Shown here piece after piece: positions 32,458 through 40,209 of a DNA stretch of 64,000 nucleotides. The notes under the pieces are model-generated. The model saw only the letters and a program-made list of their open reading frames with translations. It was not told where the DNA came from and did no database searches. How positions within the stretch are numbered: position 1 is the first letter of the stretch; the number at the start of each line of letters is the position of its first letter. Both the position numbers and the translations under genes were made by a program. The stretch lies in contig OY855904.1 in the NCBI GenBank assembly GCA_963693305.1, positions 44,624,315-44,688,314 on the forward strand, written 5' to 3'. Source of the stretch: Meandrina meandrites. Lineage: Eukaryota > Cnidaria > Anthozoa > Scleractinia > Meandrinidae.

Positions 32458-32673
32458 ATGTCAGAGAATAAACTCGTAAAGACCGTCACTGACGCCTCCG
32501 TTTTGATAGGTCTCTCCGCAGGAGTCGGTTACATTGCGAAGAAGGCTATAAAAGAAACATTTATAAACGACCCCTCATCCAGCATTGTTAACTACGGTAA
32601 ATGGGTCGCTGTATTGTCCGGAAGTATGTACTTGAAAGATTATTTGGAGAAACAGAAGATTCTTCCCTCTTAA
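32458..32673 (+). CDS. Stand-alone copy of the fibre-protein leader (71 residues)
   Basis: It aligns end to end with residues 1-65 of the 324-residue fibre-like protein: DASVLIGLSAGVGYI versus DASVLIGISSGFGYF, and WVAVLSGSMYLKDYLEKQKI versus WVGILSGSIYLKDYMQREEI. It therefore has the two hydrophobic segments without the fibre. It probably arose by duplication and could act as a membrane partner or regulator of assembly (inference). A TTTAAAGA box is 27 nt before the ATG. Confidence 0.75.
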   Translation: MSENKLVKTVTDASVLIGLSAGVGYIAKKAIKETFINDPSSSIVNYGKWVAVLSGSMYLKDYLEKQKILPS

Positions 32674-32683
32674 TAAGATAAAG

Positions 32684-32857
32684 GTTTCACCAATAATATT
32701 CATATAGAGAATCTGTATTAATAAGATAAAGGTTTCACCAATAATATTTATAGATAAAGGTTCTGTATTTTCATTCATATTAAAGGTTTCACCAATAATA
32801 TTCATATAAAGGTTTCACCAATAATATTCATATAAAGGTTTCACCAATAATATTCAT
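32684..32857 (+). promoter_or_regulatory. Tandem array of core-promoter-like units
   Basis: Five copies (plus a partial) of a 26-27-bp unit containing TATAAAGG, TTTCACCAAT and AATATTCAT. The last copy ends directly at the ATG at 32858, with its TATAAAGG 27 nt before that ATG. A related GGTTTCACCAAT follows the TTTAAAGG box before 29724. Each unit thus has the box plus the spacing to a start site that is seen once before other genes. Confidence 0.7.
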
Positions 32858-33268
32858 ATGGCGACTATTGCGTTAATGATCGGAGGAGCTGTGTTGAACG
32901 CGACCGCCTTTGTCGGGGGATCTTATTTGGCAAAGTATCTGAGCGGATCGGATACGGATAAGGAACGAGTAAGACATGATAAAGCTTTAGAAAAGTATCA
33001 AAAAGATTACGCAGCTTACCAAGAGAAGAGACAGAGACTGTTAGATTGGTATAATCAGCAAGAGAGAGAAGAGCATCAGGCTAATTTAAATCTCTCAAAC
33101 ACTGATGAGGCTTTTAAACTCTACAGTCAGACACATCCTGATTACTCTCTTCAAGAACCCAAACTCTCTGATTACTATAGACCGAGTGATGACCAGAGAA
33201 TGGGTAAGATGGCCTACGTCGGTGGAGGGATGTTGGCGTTGGGTTATTTGGCAAGTAAATTTTTGTAA
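32858..33268 (+). CDS. Polinton membrane protein with two terminal hydrophobic segments (136 residues)
   Basis: Residues 2-28 (ATIALMIGGAVLNATAFVGG) and 116-136 (MAYVGGGMLALGYLASKFL) are hydrophobic and glycine-rich. Between them is a charged helix (RHDKALEKYQKDYAAYQEKR) followed by LLDWYNQQ, NTDEAFKLYSQTHPDY and LSDYYRPSDDQ. I recognise this pattern from cnidarian Polintons. The function is unknown; a virion membrane or capsid-floor protein is possible. It is the only gene here preceded by a tandem promoter array. Confidence 0.7.
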   Translation: MATIALMIGGAVLNATAFVGGSYLAKYLSGSDTDKERVRHDKALEKYQKDYAAYQEKRQRLLDWYNQQEREEHQANLNLSNTDEAFKLYSQTHPDYSLQEPKLSDYYRPSDDQRMGKMAYVGGGMLALGYLASKFL

Positions 33269-33364
33269 AGTAAATAATTAAAAAGATAAACAAGTGTAAG
33301 AATTCTGAAGTTTTAATATCAGGTAAATAATTTAAAAGATTCTTTACTTATCAAGTAAAGAATC

Positions 33365-34300
33365 ATGGATGTTGACCCGACAGAGATACCTGACAGAGAG
33401 AATCCTTTTGACCCGGTCGAACCCGGTGACGACGATGAGGGAGAATCGATACCGATGACCTCAACATCGAGAAGAGGTTACGACAATCCCAATTACCAAG
33501 AAGAGACCTCTTTTATCGATGATGAGAACACTCCGCTTATAAGGAGAGAAGAGAGAAGAGATGACGCTTGGGAAAGAATCCGAGAGAAGTATCCGAAAGT
33601 TAATCCTGCCAACTCCTCTTTCACATCTGACATTGACGAGTATGATCGAGTGGTCGTGAGAATGAAAAGAAAGGGAGGTAAGAGTTACCCTCTTTTTAAA
33701 ACGGATGGTGAACTTAATGAAAAATTACCGAAGACCATAAAAGAGAGTCTCGGACCCACCGCAGAAAAAGTTATCGAGACTAACGAGAATGAGATAACGA
33801 GGCGAAGAGATAAAATCAGAGATCTTGAGTCCTCTCGTAAAGAGGCAAGAGAAGACCAGAGAGATAACATCGATCGTAACATTGAACAGCAGAGAGATGA
33901 GATAGAGAATCTCGAGAGGGAGAACGAAGTGATAGAGGAACGCTTATCCCTTAAGGACAGAGTGAAGGCTATCTTTAAAAAGTACGGTTTCACAGCGTTC
34001 GCTGTTCTCTCAGCGGTCGGCGCTGTCATCGGTGTGATCGTATCTAATCTGAAGAGCGGTCTGTCAAAACTCGGTAAGGGTGTCGGTAACGGTTTGAAGG
34101 CTATCGGAAAAAAGTTGGGAGAGATACTTCCCGGAATGATCGGTGCGATAGCAAGTTTTATCTTTAAAACGGTGGGTGAGGCTATCGGTTTTCTCGCAAA
34201 GAATGCGTGGTTGTTGATAGTCGCTGTCGTTGTCTACTTTGTTGAACACATCTCTGTGAGGGACAGCGAACAGGTTAAAAATAAGCAGAAAAGAAAGTAA
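33365..34300 (+). CDS. Large amphipathic membrane protein, possibly membrane-active (311 residues)
   Basis: The N-terminal third is acidic and disordered. About 135-195 is a charged coiled coil (RRRDKIRDLESSRKEAREDQ and on). From about 197 a basic helix leads to a hydrophobic segment (FTAFAVLSAVGAVIGVIVS), an amphipathic glycine/lysine-rich helix (SKLGKGVGNGLKAIGKKLGE), another hydrophobic stretch (GMIGAIASFIF) and a last membrane segment (NAWLLIVAVVVYFVE), ending basic. The pattern is typical of a conserved cnidarian Polinton family. A role in crossing or lining membranes, comparable to lytic virion proteins, is inference. The next gene's ATG follows the TAA directly. Confidence 0.7.
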   Translation: MDVDPTEIPDRENPFDPVEPGDDDEGESIPMTSTSRRGYDNPNYQEETSFIDDENTPLIRREERRDDAWERIREKYPKVNPANSSFTSDIDEYDRVVVRMKRKGGKSYPLFKTDGELNEKLPKTIKESLGPTAEKVIETNENEITRRRDKIRDLESSRKEAREDQRDNIDRNIEQQRDEIENLERENEVIEERLSLKDRVKAIFKKYGFTAFAVLSAVGAVIGVIVSNLKSGLSKLGKGVGNGLKAIGKKLGEILPGMIGAIASFIFKTVGEAIGFLAKNAWLLIVAVVVYFVEHISVRDSEQVKNKQKRK

Positions 34301-34903
34301 ATGGAGAGTTACAGAGAGATATACCCTCAGTTGCCGACCGAAGGCACCGGAGACGGCTTCAGATTGAAACAGTGCGCAGATTGGTTATCTCTTCTCGAGA
34401 GAGATCTTCAGGATTGTGAAAAAATATGCAAAAAGTATAAGCGTGCAAGGAGTACACTTCTCAATATGTCTACAGGCAGCGGAACTCTGTCAGTCGCTCT
34501 CTGCGGAGGAGGATTGGGTACAGGACTTACCGGAGTCGGTCTTCCCGTATCAGTCGCATTAGGCGTTGTCGGAGGTGTCTGTGCCTTGACGAGCGTAGTT
34601 ACCGCGAGTCTTGCAAAAGCCGTATCCCGGAAGGTGAGTAAGCATGAAAAGACCGTCTCTGTCTGTCAAGCGAAGATAAACACGATAAAAGACGTCGTTT
34701 CTAAAGCGTTGACGGATAATAAAATAAGTCATGAAGAGTTTGTTTTAATAAAATCAGAGTATGAAAAGTATTATGAGATGAAGAGATTGATCAAAGAAAA
34801 AAACATAAAGCAGCCAACACCGCCGCTTCCGCAGGTGGATGTAAAAAAGATGGAGGAAGATATTCGTGCAGATATATTAAAAAAACTCGCCCAGTCAGAG
34901 TGA
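34301..34903 (+). CDS. Conserved Polinton protein with hydrophobic centre (200 residues)
   Basis: The N terminus has FRLKQCADWLSLLERDLQDC and CKKYKRARSTLL. The centre (about 57-108) is a long glycine-rich hydrophobic zone (LSVALCGGGLGTGLTGVG, then ALGVVGGVCALTSVVTAS). The C-terminal part is KAVSRKVSKHEKTVSVCQAK and then ALTDNKISHEEFVLI, with a proline stretch and a charged tail. The hydrophobic zone is flanked by helical coils, like pore- or fusion-associated proteins, but no function is known. It starts immediately after the previous stop with no gap. A TTAAAA box lies 27 nt upstream, inside the previous ORF. Confidence 0.7.
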   Translation: MESYREIYPQLPTEGTGDGFRLKQCADWLSLLERDLQDCEKICKKYKRARSTLLNMSTGSGTLSVALCGGGLGTGLTGVGLPVSVALGVVGGVCALTSVVTASLAKAVSRKVSKHEKTVSVCQAKINTIKDVVSKALTDNKISHEEFVLIKSEYEKYYEMKRLIKEKNIKQPTPPLPQVDVKKMEEDIRADILKKLAQSE

Positions 34904-35016
34904 GCTGTAACTGTATGATAGTGCTGCTGCCGCAAGACATGCTGTCGAGAGATGAGTCATTTAGAGATCCTCCCTATAATCCTTACTTTGTTTAAAAAGA
35001 TATTGACTTTTACATA

Positions 35017-36621
35017 ATGAGTAAGCAGAAAGATGACGATAAACCTGAATCTCTGTGGAACAGATTTCTCGATCGATATCCCCATGCCGACCTGTCTAAA
35101 TTTAAACGAGTATTTGAAAAATACGATAGAGAGAATAAAGAAGAGCATGTCAAATTCGTTGGAAGAGACGGTTCAGAGTATGAAGTCTTTGATAAGAGTA
35201 AGTTTATGTACAGTCTGTACTTTCCCGACGAGATGAAAAAAGCGTTGGGTCTTCCCGTGGATTTTCCGTTAGAGTTAACACTTAATCCTCATCCCTCTTT
35301 ACCGATTCCTGCGGTCGATTTCGGTGAGAACCGACCACTTAAGAGACTCAAATTGAGAGATAAGTTAAAGAGACTTGATATATTCGCTACGCCCGCAGAC
35401 TCTTTCTCTGTACCCGTCAGAGACATCTTCTCGAATACGGTAATTAAACATTCCTCTTCAAAAGAGTCCCATGAATGGTTGGCTGGTCCGAATATGCGGT
35501 ATTGGCCGCAGCAGCTTAACTTTGCCGTCTGGTGTGCAACGACAGGTTGCGGGGTAAGCCTGCGTCTCTTATTAGAGGAGAAGATTGGAGGAATCGACGT
35601 GACCGACAGTGAAATCAAACTTCCGCCGCAGATACGAGCTATTCTCTGGTTTCACGTATACTTTACAATCAGACGAATCCTGTTTCAGATGGGAGGAATA
35701 CAGAGTTCGATCGCTCTGCCCGGTGATCCTCCCTTTAATGAAAAGGATAACAGATACGACATTCCTTCTTATAAGAGAATCTGCAAAGAGTTTAATGTGT
35801 CGAGTGATTCTGACTTTCGCTGCCATAAAGGAAAGAATCACGGTTTGGGATCTGTGTACATTTGGGTCTCTTATGTAGGACCGTCAAAGACTGACTCTTC
35901 CTACCCGGGATTTAATAAATTCAGCGATGAGGGAGGAGAAGGATCGAAAGGTAATCTTCTGCAGTACATTTTAAACGAAGAGATAGATAATGGTTACGAA
36001 TACTTTATCACACGTGTATCTAACGGATTGACAAACGCCGGTCAGGCGAGACTGAATCAATCGATCGAAGCGCTTGTTTACTGCGTATTAGGTTCGCAGG
36101 TAAACGTAAGAAGCAGCATTCTCGGAAACACGGGAAGTGCGCAGGAGGTTCGACAAGAGTTTCTCGTGTTATTGGAGGATGCGATTAAACAGCCTGACAT
36201 AAGTAAGAGTGTACAGAGATTACAACTCGCTGTGCAGGAGGCCAAAGTGAAGCTTGATCTGGCCGTCTCTCCCGGTACGTGGTTGATGCCTTCAAGAATG
36301 GTGATCAATACAGAGAGTACAATCGGTTATAACAATAGACTGAAACGTGTTGAACCATCCATGAAATTGGGTATCAATACAGACGTTAATTCAAAGAGCG
36401 TGCCGGTCGGTATAAAACATAACCTCGGAAAGAGTAAGGTTTCGTTACCTCACACTTCGGTTGTTAAGAAGAGGGTTGATGTTAAGAAGTCTGAGGATGT
36501 AAAGAATGAGACTCCGTCGACTAAAACTCCTCAGGATAAGCCGGAGACATCGAAACATGAGATTAATCTTGCGGTGATTACGATTGTCGTCGGTGGATTA
36601 GCTTGGTATATGTTTCGATAA
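35017..36621 (+). CDS. Conserved 534-residue Polinton protein with C-terminal anchor
   Basis: No known enzymatic motif. The centre contains NFAVWCATTGCGVS, IRAILWFHVYFTIRRIL (about 208-224), YIWVSYVG, YEYFITRVSNGLTNAGQARL and SIEALVYCVLGSQVNVRSSI, then GTWLMPSRMVINTESTIGYN. The last 20 residues are hydrophobic (LAVITIVVGGLAWYMF), forming a tail anchor after a lysine/proline linker. I recognise the central pattern from unnamed cnidarian Polinton proteins. It may be a structural or entry protein on a membrane, which is inference. A TTTAAAAAGA box is 26 nt before the ATG. Intact. Confidence 0.7.
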   Translation: MSKQKDDDKPESLWNRFLDRYPHADLSKFKRVFEKYDRENKEEHVKFVGRDGSEYEVFDKSKFMYSLYFPDEMKKALGLPVDFPLELTLNPHPSLPIPAVDFGENRPLKRLKLRDKLKRLDIFATPADSFSVPVRDIFSNTVIKHSSSKESHEWLAGPNMRYWPQQLNFAVWCATTGCGVSLRLLLEEKIGGIDVTDSEIKLPPQIRAILWFHVYFTIRRILFQMGGIQSSIALPGDPPFNEKDNRYDIPSYKRICKEFNVSSDSDFRCHKGKNHGLGSVYIWVSYVGPSKTDSSYPGFNKFSDEGGEGSKGNLLQYILNEEIDNGYEYFITRVSNGLTNAGQARLNQSIEALVYCVLGSQVNVRSSILGNTGSAQEVRQEFLVLLEDAIKQPDISKSVQRLQLAVQEAKVKLDLAVSPGTWLMPSRMVINTESTIGYNNRLKRVEPSMKLGINTDVNSKSVPVGIKHNLGKSKVSLPHTSVVKKRVDVKKSEDVKNETPSTKTPQDKPETSKHEINLAVITIVVGGLAWYMFR

Positions 36622-36678
36622 AGTTTGGGATGAGAATTTTCATAACTTGGGTTGAGTTATGAAAAATAAAGTAGGGGT

Positions 36679-37311
36679 TCACTTGCATTCTTTACATCTT
36701 GACTTCTGTCTTTCGTGTGGACAGATCTGTGACCCTCCACAATCTTTACAGAAAGCTCTCTGTCTCTCGTGAGGACAGATGCCTTTTCCTCCGCAATCTT
36801 TACAATCATATCTCTTTCGATTATGTTGACAGATTTCACTACCTTTACAGTCTTTGCAATTAGATTTACGTTGGTTATGATGACAGATGCCTTTACCTTT
36901 ACACTCTTTGCATTGATATTTTTGTCTGCCATGAATACAGATCTGTGACCATCCACACTCAGTACAATAACGCCTCTGTTTGTCATGTTGACAGATTTCT
37001 CTGCACTCTTTACATTCATACTTTACTCGATTATGCTCACAGATACCCTCATCATTACAATCTTTACACATGTAAACTCTTCGATTGTGAATGCATATAC
37101 CGCAGTCTTTACAACTTTTTTCAAGTATTTTGTGAGAGCATTTTTTTTCAAATATTTCAATACCCTCAATCTTTACGTGAACCATCTCTATCGGCAACTC
37201 CTCAATCTCCTCAATTCGCTTAGTCAGCTCCGCTTTACACATTCTGTAATACCCTTTGATACCCAGCTTTTTGGCGTGAGCCTTCAAATCTTTCACTTTG
37301 AAATTCACCAT
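36679..37311 (-). CDS. SAP-like leader fused to eight Cys/His repeats (210 residues)
   Basis: Residues 1-35 (KVKDLKAHAKKLGIKGYYRM) match the polymerase leader and form a SAP/Rho-N-like helix-turn-helix pattern that usually binds DNA. From residue 67 to the end there are eight units of 15-18 residues with the pattern C-x2-C-x(n)-C-x-H-x(n). Examples are CKDCGGKGICPHERQRAF and CKDCGGSQICPHERQKSR. Each unit could provide a zinc site (CCCH). Similar arrays of short Cys/His repeats are known from giant viruses and protists. I have not matched this one to a named family. It is transcribed from the right end, opposite to the late genes, with a TTAAAG box 28 nt before its ATG. A regulatory or DNA-binding role is inference. 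Confidence 0.75.
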   Translation of the reverse strand: MVNFKVKDLKAHAKKLGIKGYYRMCKAELTKRIEEIEELPIEMVHVKIEGIEIFEKKCSHKILEKSCKDCGICIHNRRVYMCKDCNDEGICEHNRVKYECKECREICQHDKQRRYCTECGWSQICIHGRQKYQCKECKGKGICHHNQRKSNCKDCKGSEICQHNRKRYDCKDCGGKGICPHERQRAFCKDCGGSQICPHERQKSRCKECK

Positions 37312-37377
37312 ACTTATTATTTATAAAATAAATCTTTAAGCTAAAAATTCACTTTTACAAGATACATAATTTATCGA
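37312..37377 (-). repeat. Degenerate internal copy of the inner TIR and promoter
   Basis: The 66 bp before the ATG at 37311 align on the minus strand with the inner part of the TIRs: AAAGTGAA, AGCTTAAAG and AATAAGTATG match AAAGTGAA, AGCTTAAAG and AACAAGTATG. The same box and spacing are kept. It is a diverged relic of an earlier terminus. Confidence 0.75.
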
Positions 37378-37559
37378 GGATGACAATGGATGTGCATCTC
37401 TTTCATAATCACATTATGGTTATGCATAAGGATCTCCATAAGTTCATCAACTGTGATAGTTCTGTCTGATGGTTGTTGTTTAAACCCTCGTCTCTTTAAT
37501 TCTTCATCAGCTTTCTCCCTGGCTAGAGCCTTCAACTCTTTGACCGATTGCTTCTCCAT
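37371..37559 (-). CDS. Short ORF started by the right TIR (62 residues)
   Basis: The first 11-13 residues (MEKQSVKELKALA) come from the TIR and are identical to the polymerase start. After the TIR edge the sequence diverges, keeping a charged helix and ending in HNHNVIMKEMHIHCHPR. The TTAAAG box is at 28 nt. It may be a real small gene or only a by-product of the TIR-borne start codon. The rest of the ORF has no recognised motif. Confidence 0.45.
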   Translation of the reverse strand: MEKQSVKELKALAREKADEELKRRGFKQQPSDRTITVDELMEILMHNHNVIMKEMHIHCHPR

Positions 37560-37740
37560 ACTTGTTATTCATAAAAGATTCCTTTAAGCTGAAATTTCAC
37601 TTTTCAAAACATACAGAATTTATCAAGGGTTTTATCATGAGATGAAGCGAGTATGTTTTGTCGATGATTTAAGGGAGAATTTTGATTTTTCCTCGGTGAA
37701 ATTCAAGAAAATGCGCCAGCTCTCTCAAAACCCTACTACT
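37528..37740. repeat. Polinton right terminal inverted repeat
   Basis: 213 bp, inverse of 22676-22888 with one difference. It ends CCCTACTACT, followed by the TCCAT target duplication. Confidence 0.96.
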
Positions 37741-37745
37741 TCCAT
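37741..37745. repeat. Polinton target-site duplication, right copy
   Basis: TCCAT, matching 22671-22675. On the minus strand it is part of the host BEN-gene codons for Val-Trp. Confidence 0.85.
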
Positions 37746-39114
37746 ACGTCATAGCAAGGAGTGTTATCACTGATGACTGGGGAGTGAGGCGCGGGAGTTT
37801 TTCTTCCAACTGGTTTCGTTTGCAATACTTCAGTAGCCGGTGTTACTGTAACAGAATCTGGAAAGAAAACGTCTTCAGCAATGATTTCGGAGGAAGCTTG
37901 AAGACAGGAGCCCCCCCTTACCTCAGCGTTTGGTGTTCCCAAGTGGGTGACCACTAGTGGGTTCCTGGCTTCAGACCTCTCTCTGGCCTGGTGCTGACCC
38001 GGGTGTTTGGAAATTGCGTTTTCCTTTTGACCCTTCTTTTGTGTCGTTGGTGTTTGCAAGCCAGTGACGACTAGAGAGGTCCTGGCTTCAGACCTCTCTC
38101 TGGCCTTGTGCTGACCCGGGTGTTGAGAAATTGCGTTTTCCTTTTGACCCTTCTTTTGTGTCGTTGGTGTTTGCAAGCCAGTGACGACTAGAGAGGTCCT
38201 GGCTTCAGACCTCTCTCTGGCCTTGTGCTGACCCGGGTGTTGAGAAATTGCGTTTTCCTTTTGACCCTTCTTTTGTGTCGTTGGTGTTTGCAAGCCAGTG
38301 ACGACTAGAGAGGTCCTGGCTTCAGACCTCTCTCTGGCCTTGTGCTGACCCGGGTGTTGAGAAATTGCGTTTTCCTTTTGACCCTTCTTTTGTGTCGTTG
38401 GTGTTTGCAAGCCAGTGACGACTAGAGAGGTCCTGGCTTCAGACCTGTCTCTGGCCTGGTGCTCACCCGGGTGTTGAGTAATGGCGATGCCGTTTTCCTT
38501 TTGACCCTTGTTTTGTGTCGTTGGTGTTTGCAAGCCAGTGACGACTAGAGAGGTCCTGGCTTCAGACCTCTCTTTGGCTTGGTGTTGACCTGGACATACA
38601 ATGGCATTTCTTTGTTGCCCATTGTTGAGTTGGGCCGTTGGCGTTTCCAAGCCGCTCACGACTACAGAGGTGGATACTTCAGAACTTCCCTATTTCGCTT
38701 GTTGTTGAGTGGAGGCCTGCGTAGTTGACGGAAAAGAATTTTGAAAGTTCCTGCTCACGGTCATGGACGTCTGCATTTCCTGCATTGCTGTTACTGATGA
38801 TACTTCACGAGTTTTAACCGCCATTTTCTGAGCTTGTGCTGCTGCCTTTCTTTTACCAGCATCGTCGTGTACGTTCTGATCTCGTTCTATAAGAGGAGTC
38901 GACTTTTGTCGTTTTGCCATTTGCTTTGATGTTGCGTCATCAGTTGCACGTTTTCGCTTGGCCTGTTGGTTTCCTTCGCCATACTTCTCCAGTTCACACT
39001 CACTGGCGTGGCGCAGAAGGATTTCTCGAGGAGAGATGTTTGGATACTGTTCCACATGATCGTGTACAATTTTATTAAGGGAATCTGCATATTTTTCCAA
39101 GGCAGCTTTTTTTT
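37741..39114 (-). pseudogene. BEN-domain gene, exon 2 (large repeat exon, 5' of the Polinton)
   Basis: The acceptor is CACCCACTTAG at 39115-39125, joined in phase to exon 1. About 140 residues of charged, disordered protein with a nuclear-signal-like KRKR stretch precede an in-frame TAG at 38690-38692. The frame then continues through a tandem repeat of about 39 residues (117 bp), in five close copies and two diverged ones, each with SEARTSLVVTGLQTPTTQ. Beyond the repeats the frame runs into the Polinton TIR and stops there. Removing the Polinton with one TCCAT restores the frame into 22485-22670. So the gene has at least two lesions: the TAG and the Polinton. Confidence 0.75.
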
Positions 39115-39384
39115 CTAAGTGGGTGAAAATGTTGAACATAAACACTTGAAAATGCGGCGAAAAGAAAGTACTATACTATACTACTATACCATTTTGACTA
39201 CAGCTTCTTTTCTTGAATCTCTTCAGTGTAAATTTAATATCCTGAACCTTTCTGTGGGTATGGCTCGATCGACTTAACATTGAAATGCGGGCGAATACAA
39301 ACACAGATTTAGGTTCCTTTTAAAAACAGATAAAGTGCCTGAGGTCTTGAATACGGCCTGAGGCCGTGCTCAAGACTGAGGGCA

Positions 39385-39490
39385 AATAACCGGCTAGCCT
39401 GTGAGCAGGCTCTCTCTTTGGGGGTAACGATGCGAGCGCTGAAGCGCGAGTTTTGTTTTGCCCCTGAAGAGAGAGCCTGCTCGCAGACTA
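39385..39490. mobile_element. Inverted-repeat (MITE-like) segment
   Basis: GAGCAGGCTCTCTCTTTGGGG is mirrored by CCCCTGAAGAGAGAGCCTGCTC about 45 bp later. This is a common kind of cnidarian foldback repeat. It lies inside intron 1 of the BEN gene. Confidence 0.7.
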
Positions 39491-40209
39491 ATAACCGGCA
39501 AATACATATATATGCTATGTAGTAACGCCAACTTAACTGGTCACACACAGCTAGAAATTCAAATATTTTACCAAAAAATGAGTGACTGTGACAAAAAGGT
39601 GCAAGGCATTTGCGTTCCAGTATTATAACAAAAAAACAACAAGTGAGATCTAGAGGAATACCACTGGCAGGAAATGAGACTGTTAGCGCGGCAATATAAC
39701 ACTGCAATGTCACTAATTTTCCGGACAACATTCCGTGGATAAGAAATACTCTCAAATACGCTTTAGATATGACGTTTTAGCAGTTACAGAAAAATCTGTT
39801 TCAGAAAATGCATCAGCCAAATGATAAAGGCGACAAACTTTGTCTTCTATAAAGCACAATAAGCGCTATTCCAATTTCCCGCCAAAAACTGAGTTCCTCA
39901 GTCGTGACTGTGGATGACGTTGACAGTCAAAATGTATCGATTGTCAAAGCTCCTCGCTTTGTTTGGGATGTTTAAGTAGCAATTGAAGAAAACGAATCAC
40001 CTTCGTACACTCATTTTACAATTGTGTCATATTTGGTAGAAAGACAACCGAATTTGCCTTGTGATTTAATTTTGGCGGGCTAAATTTTAACGACTAACTT
40101 GTTCGAGCGATGCCATAAAAAAGCTATGTAACTGCCGTGTTGTAACATTCCAATTTATCCCTCGTCTTCAAATGGTTGAATCTTAGAAAGTACAGAGAAT
40201 CAGACTTAC

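Larger units (their letters stand above)
22676..37740. mobile_element. Polinton/Maverick, complete, 15,065 bp
   Basis: It is bounded by 213-bp TIRs (212 identical positions) and a TCCAT target duplication, and carries 16 open reading frames. The hallmark set is present: protein-primed DNA polymerase B, RVE integrase, A32-type packaging ATPase and a probable double jelly-roll capsid protein. The adenovirus-type cysteine protease found in many Polintons is not seen. Genes are packed, most intergenic gaps are below 110 bp, and no introns are needed. All ORFs are open, and with near-identical TIRs this suggests a recent insertion. Codon choice favours AGA for arginine. The element lies in an exon of a BEN-domain gene. 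Confidence 0.96.

Noticed and set aside
32575..32805. Minus-strand ORF with repeated NIIGETF
   Set aside because: Translation of the tandem promoter units, not a gene.
39309..39755. 148-codon minus-strand ORF
   Set aside because: It spans a foldback repeat and has no recognised domain; it is in intron 1 of the BEN gene.
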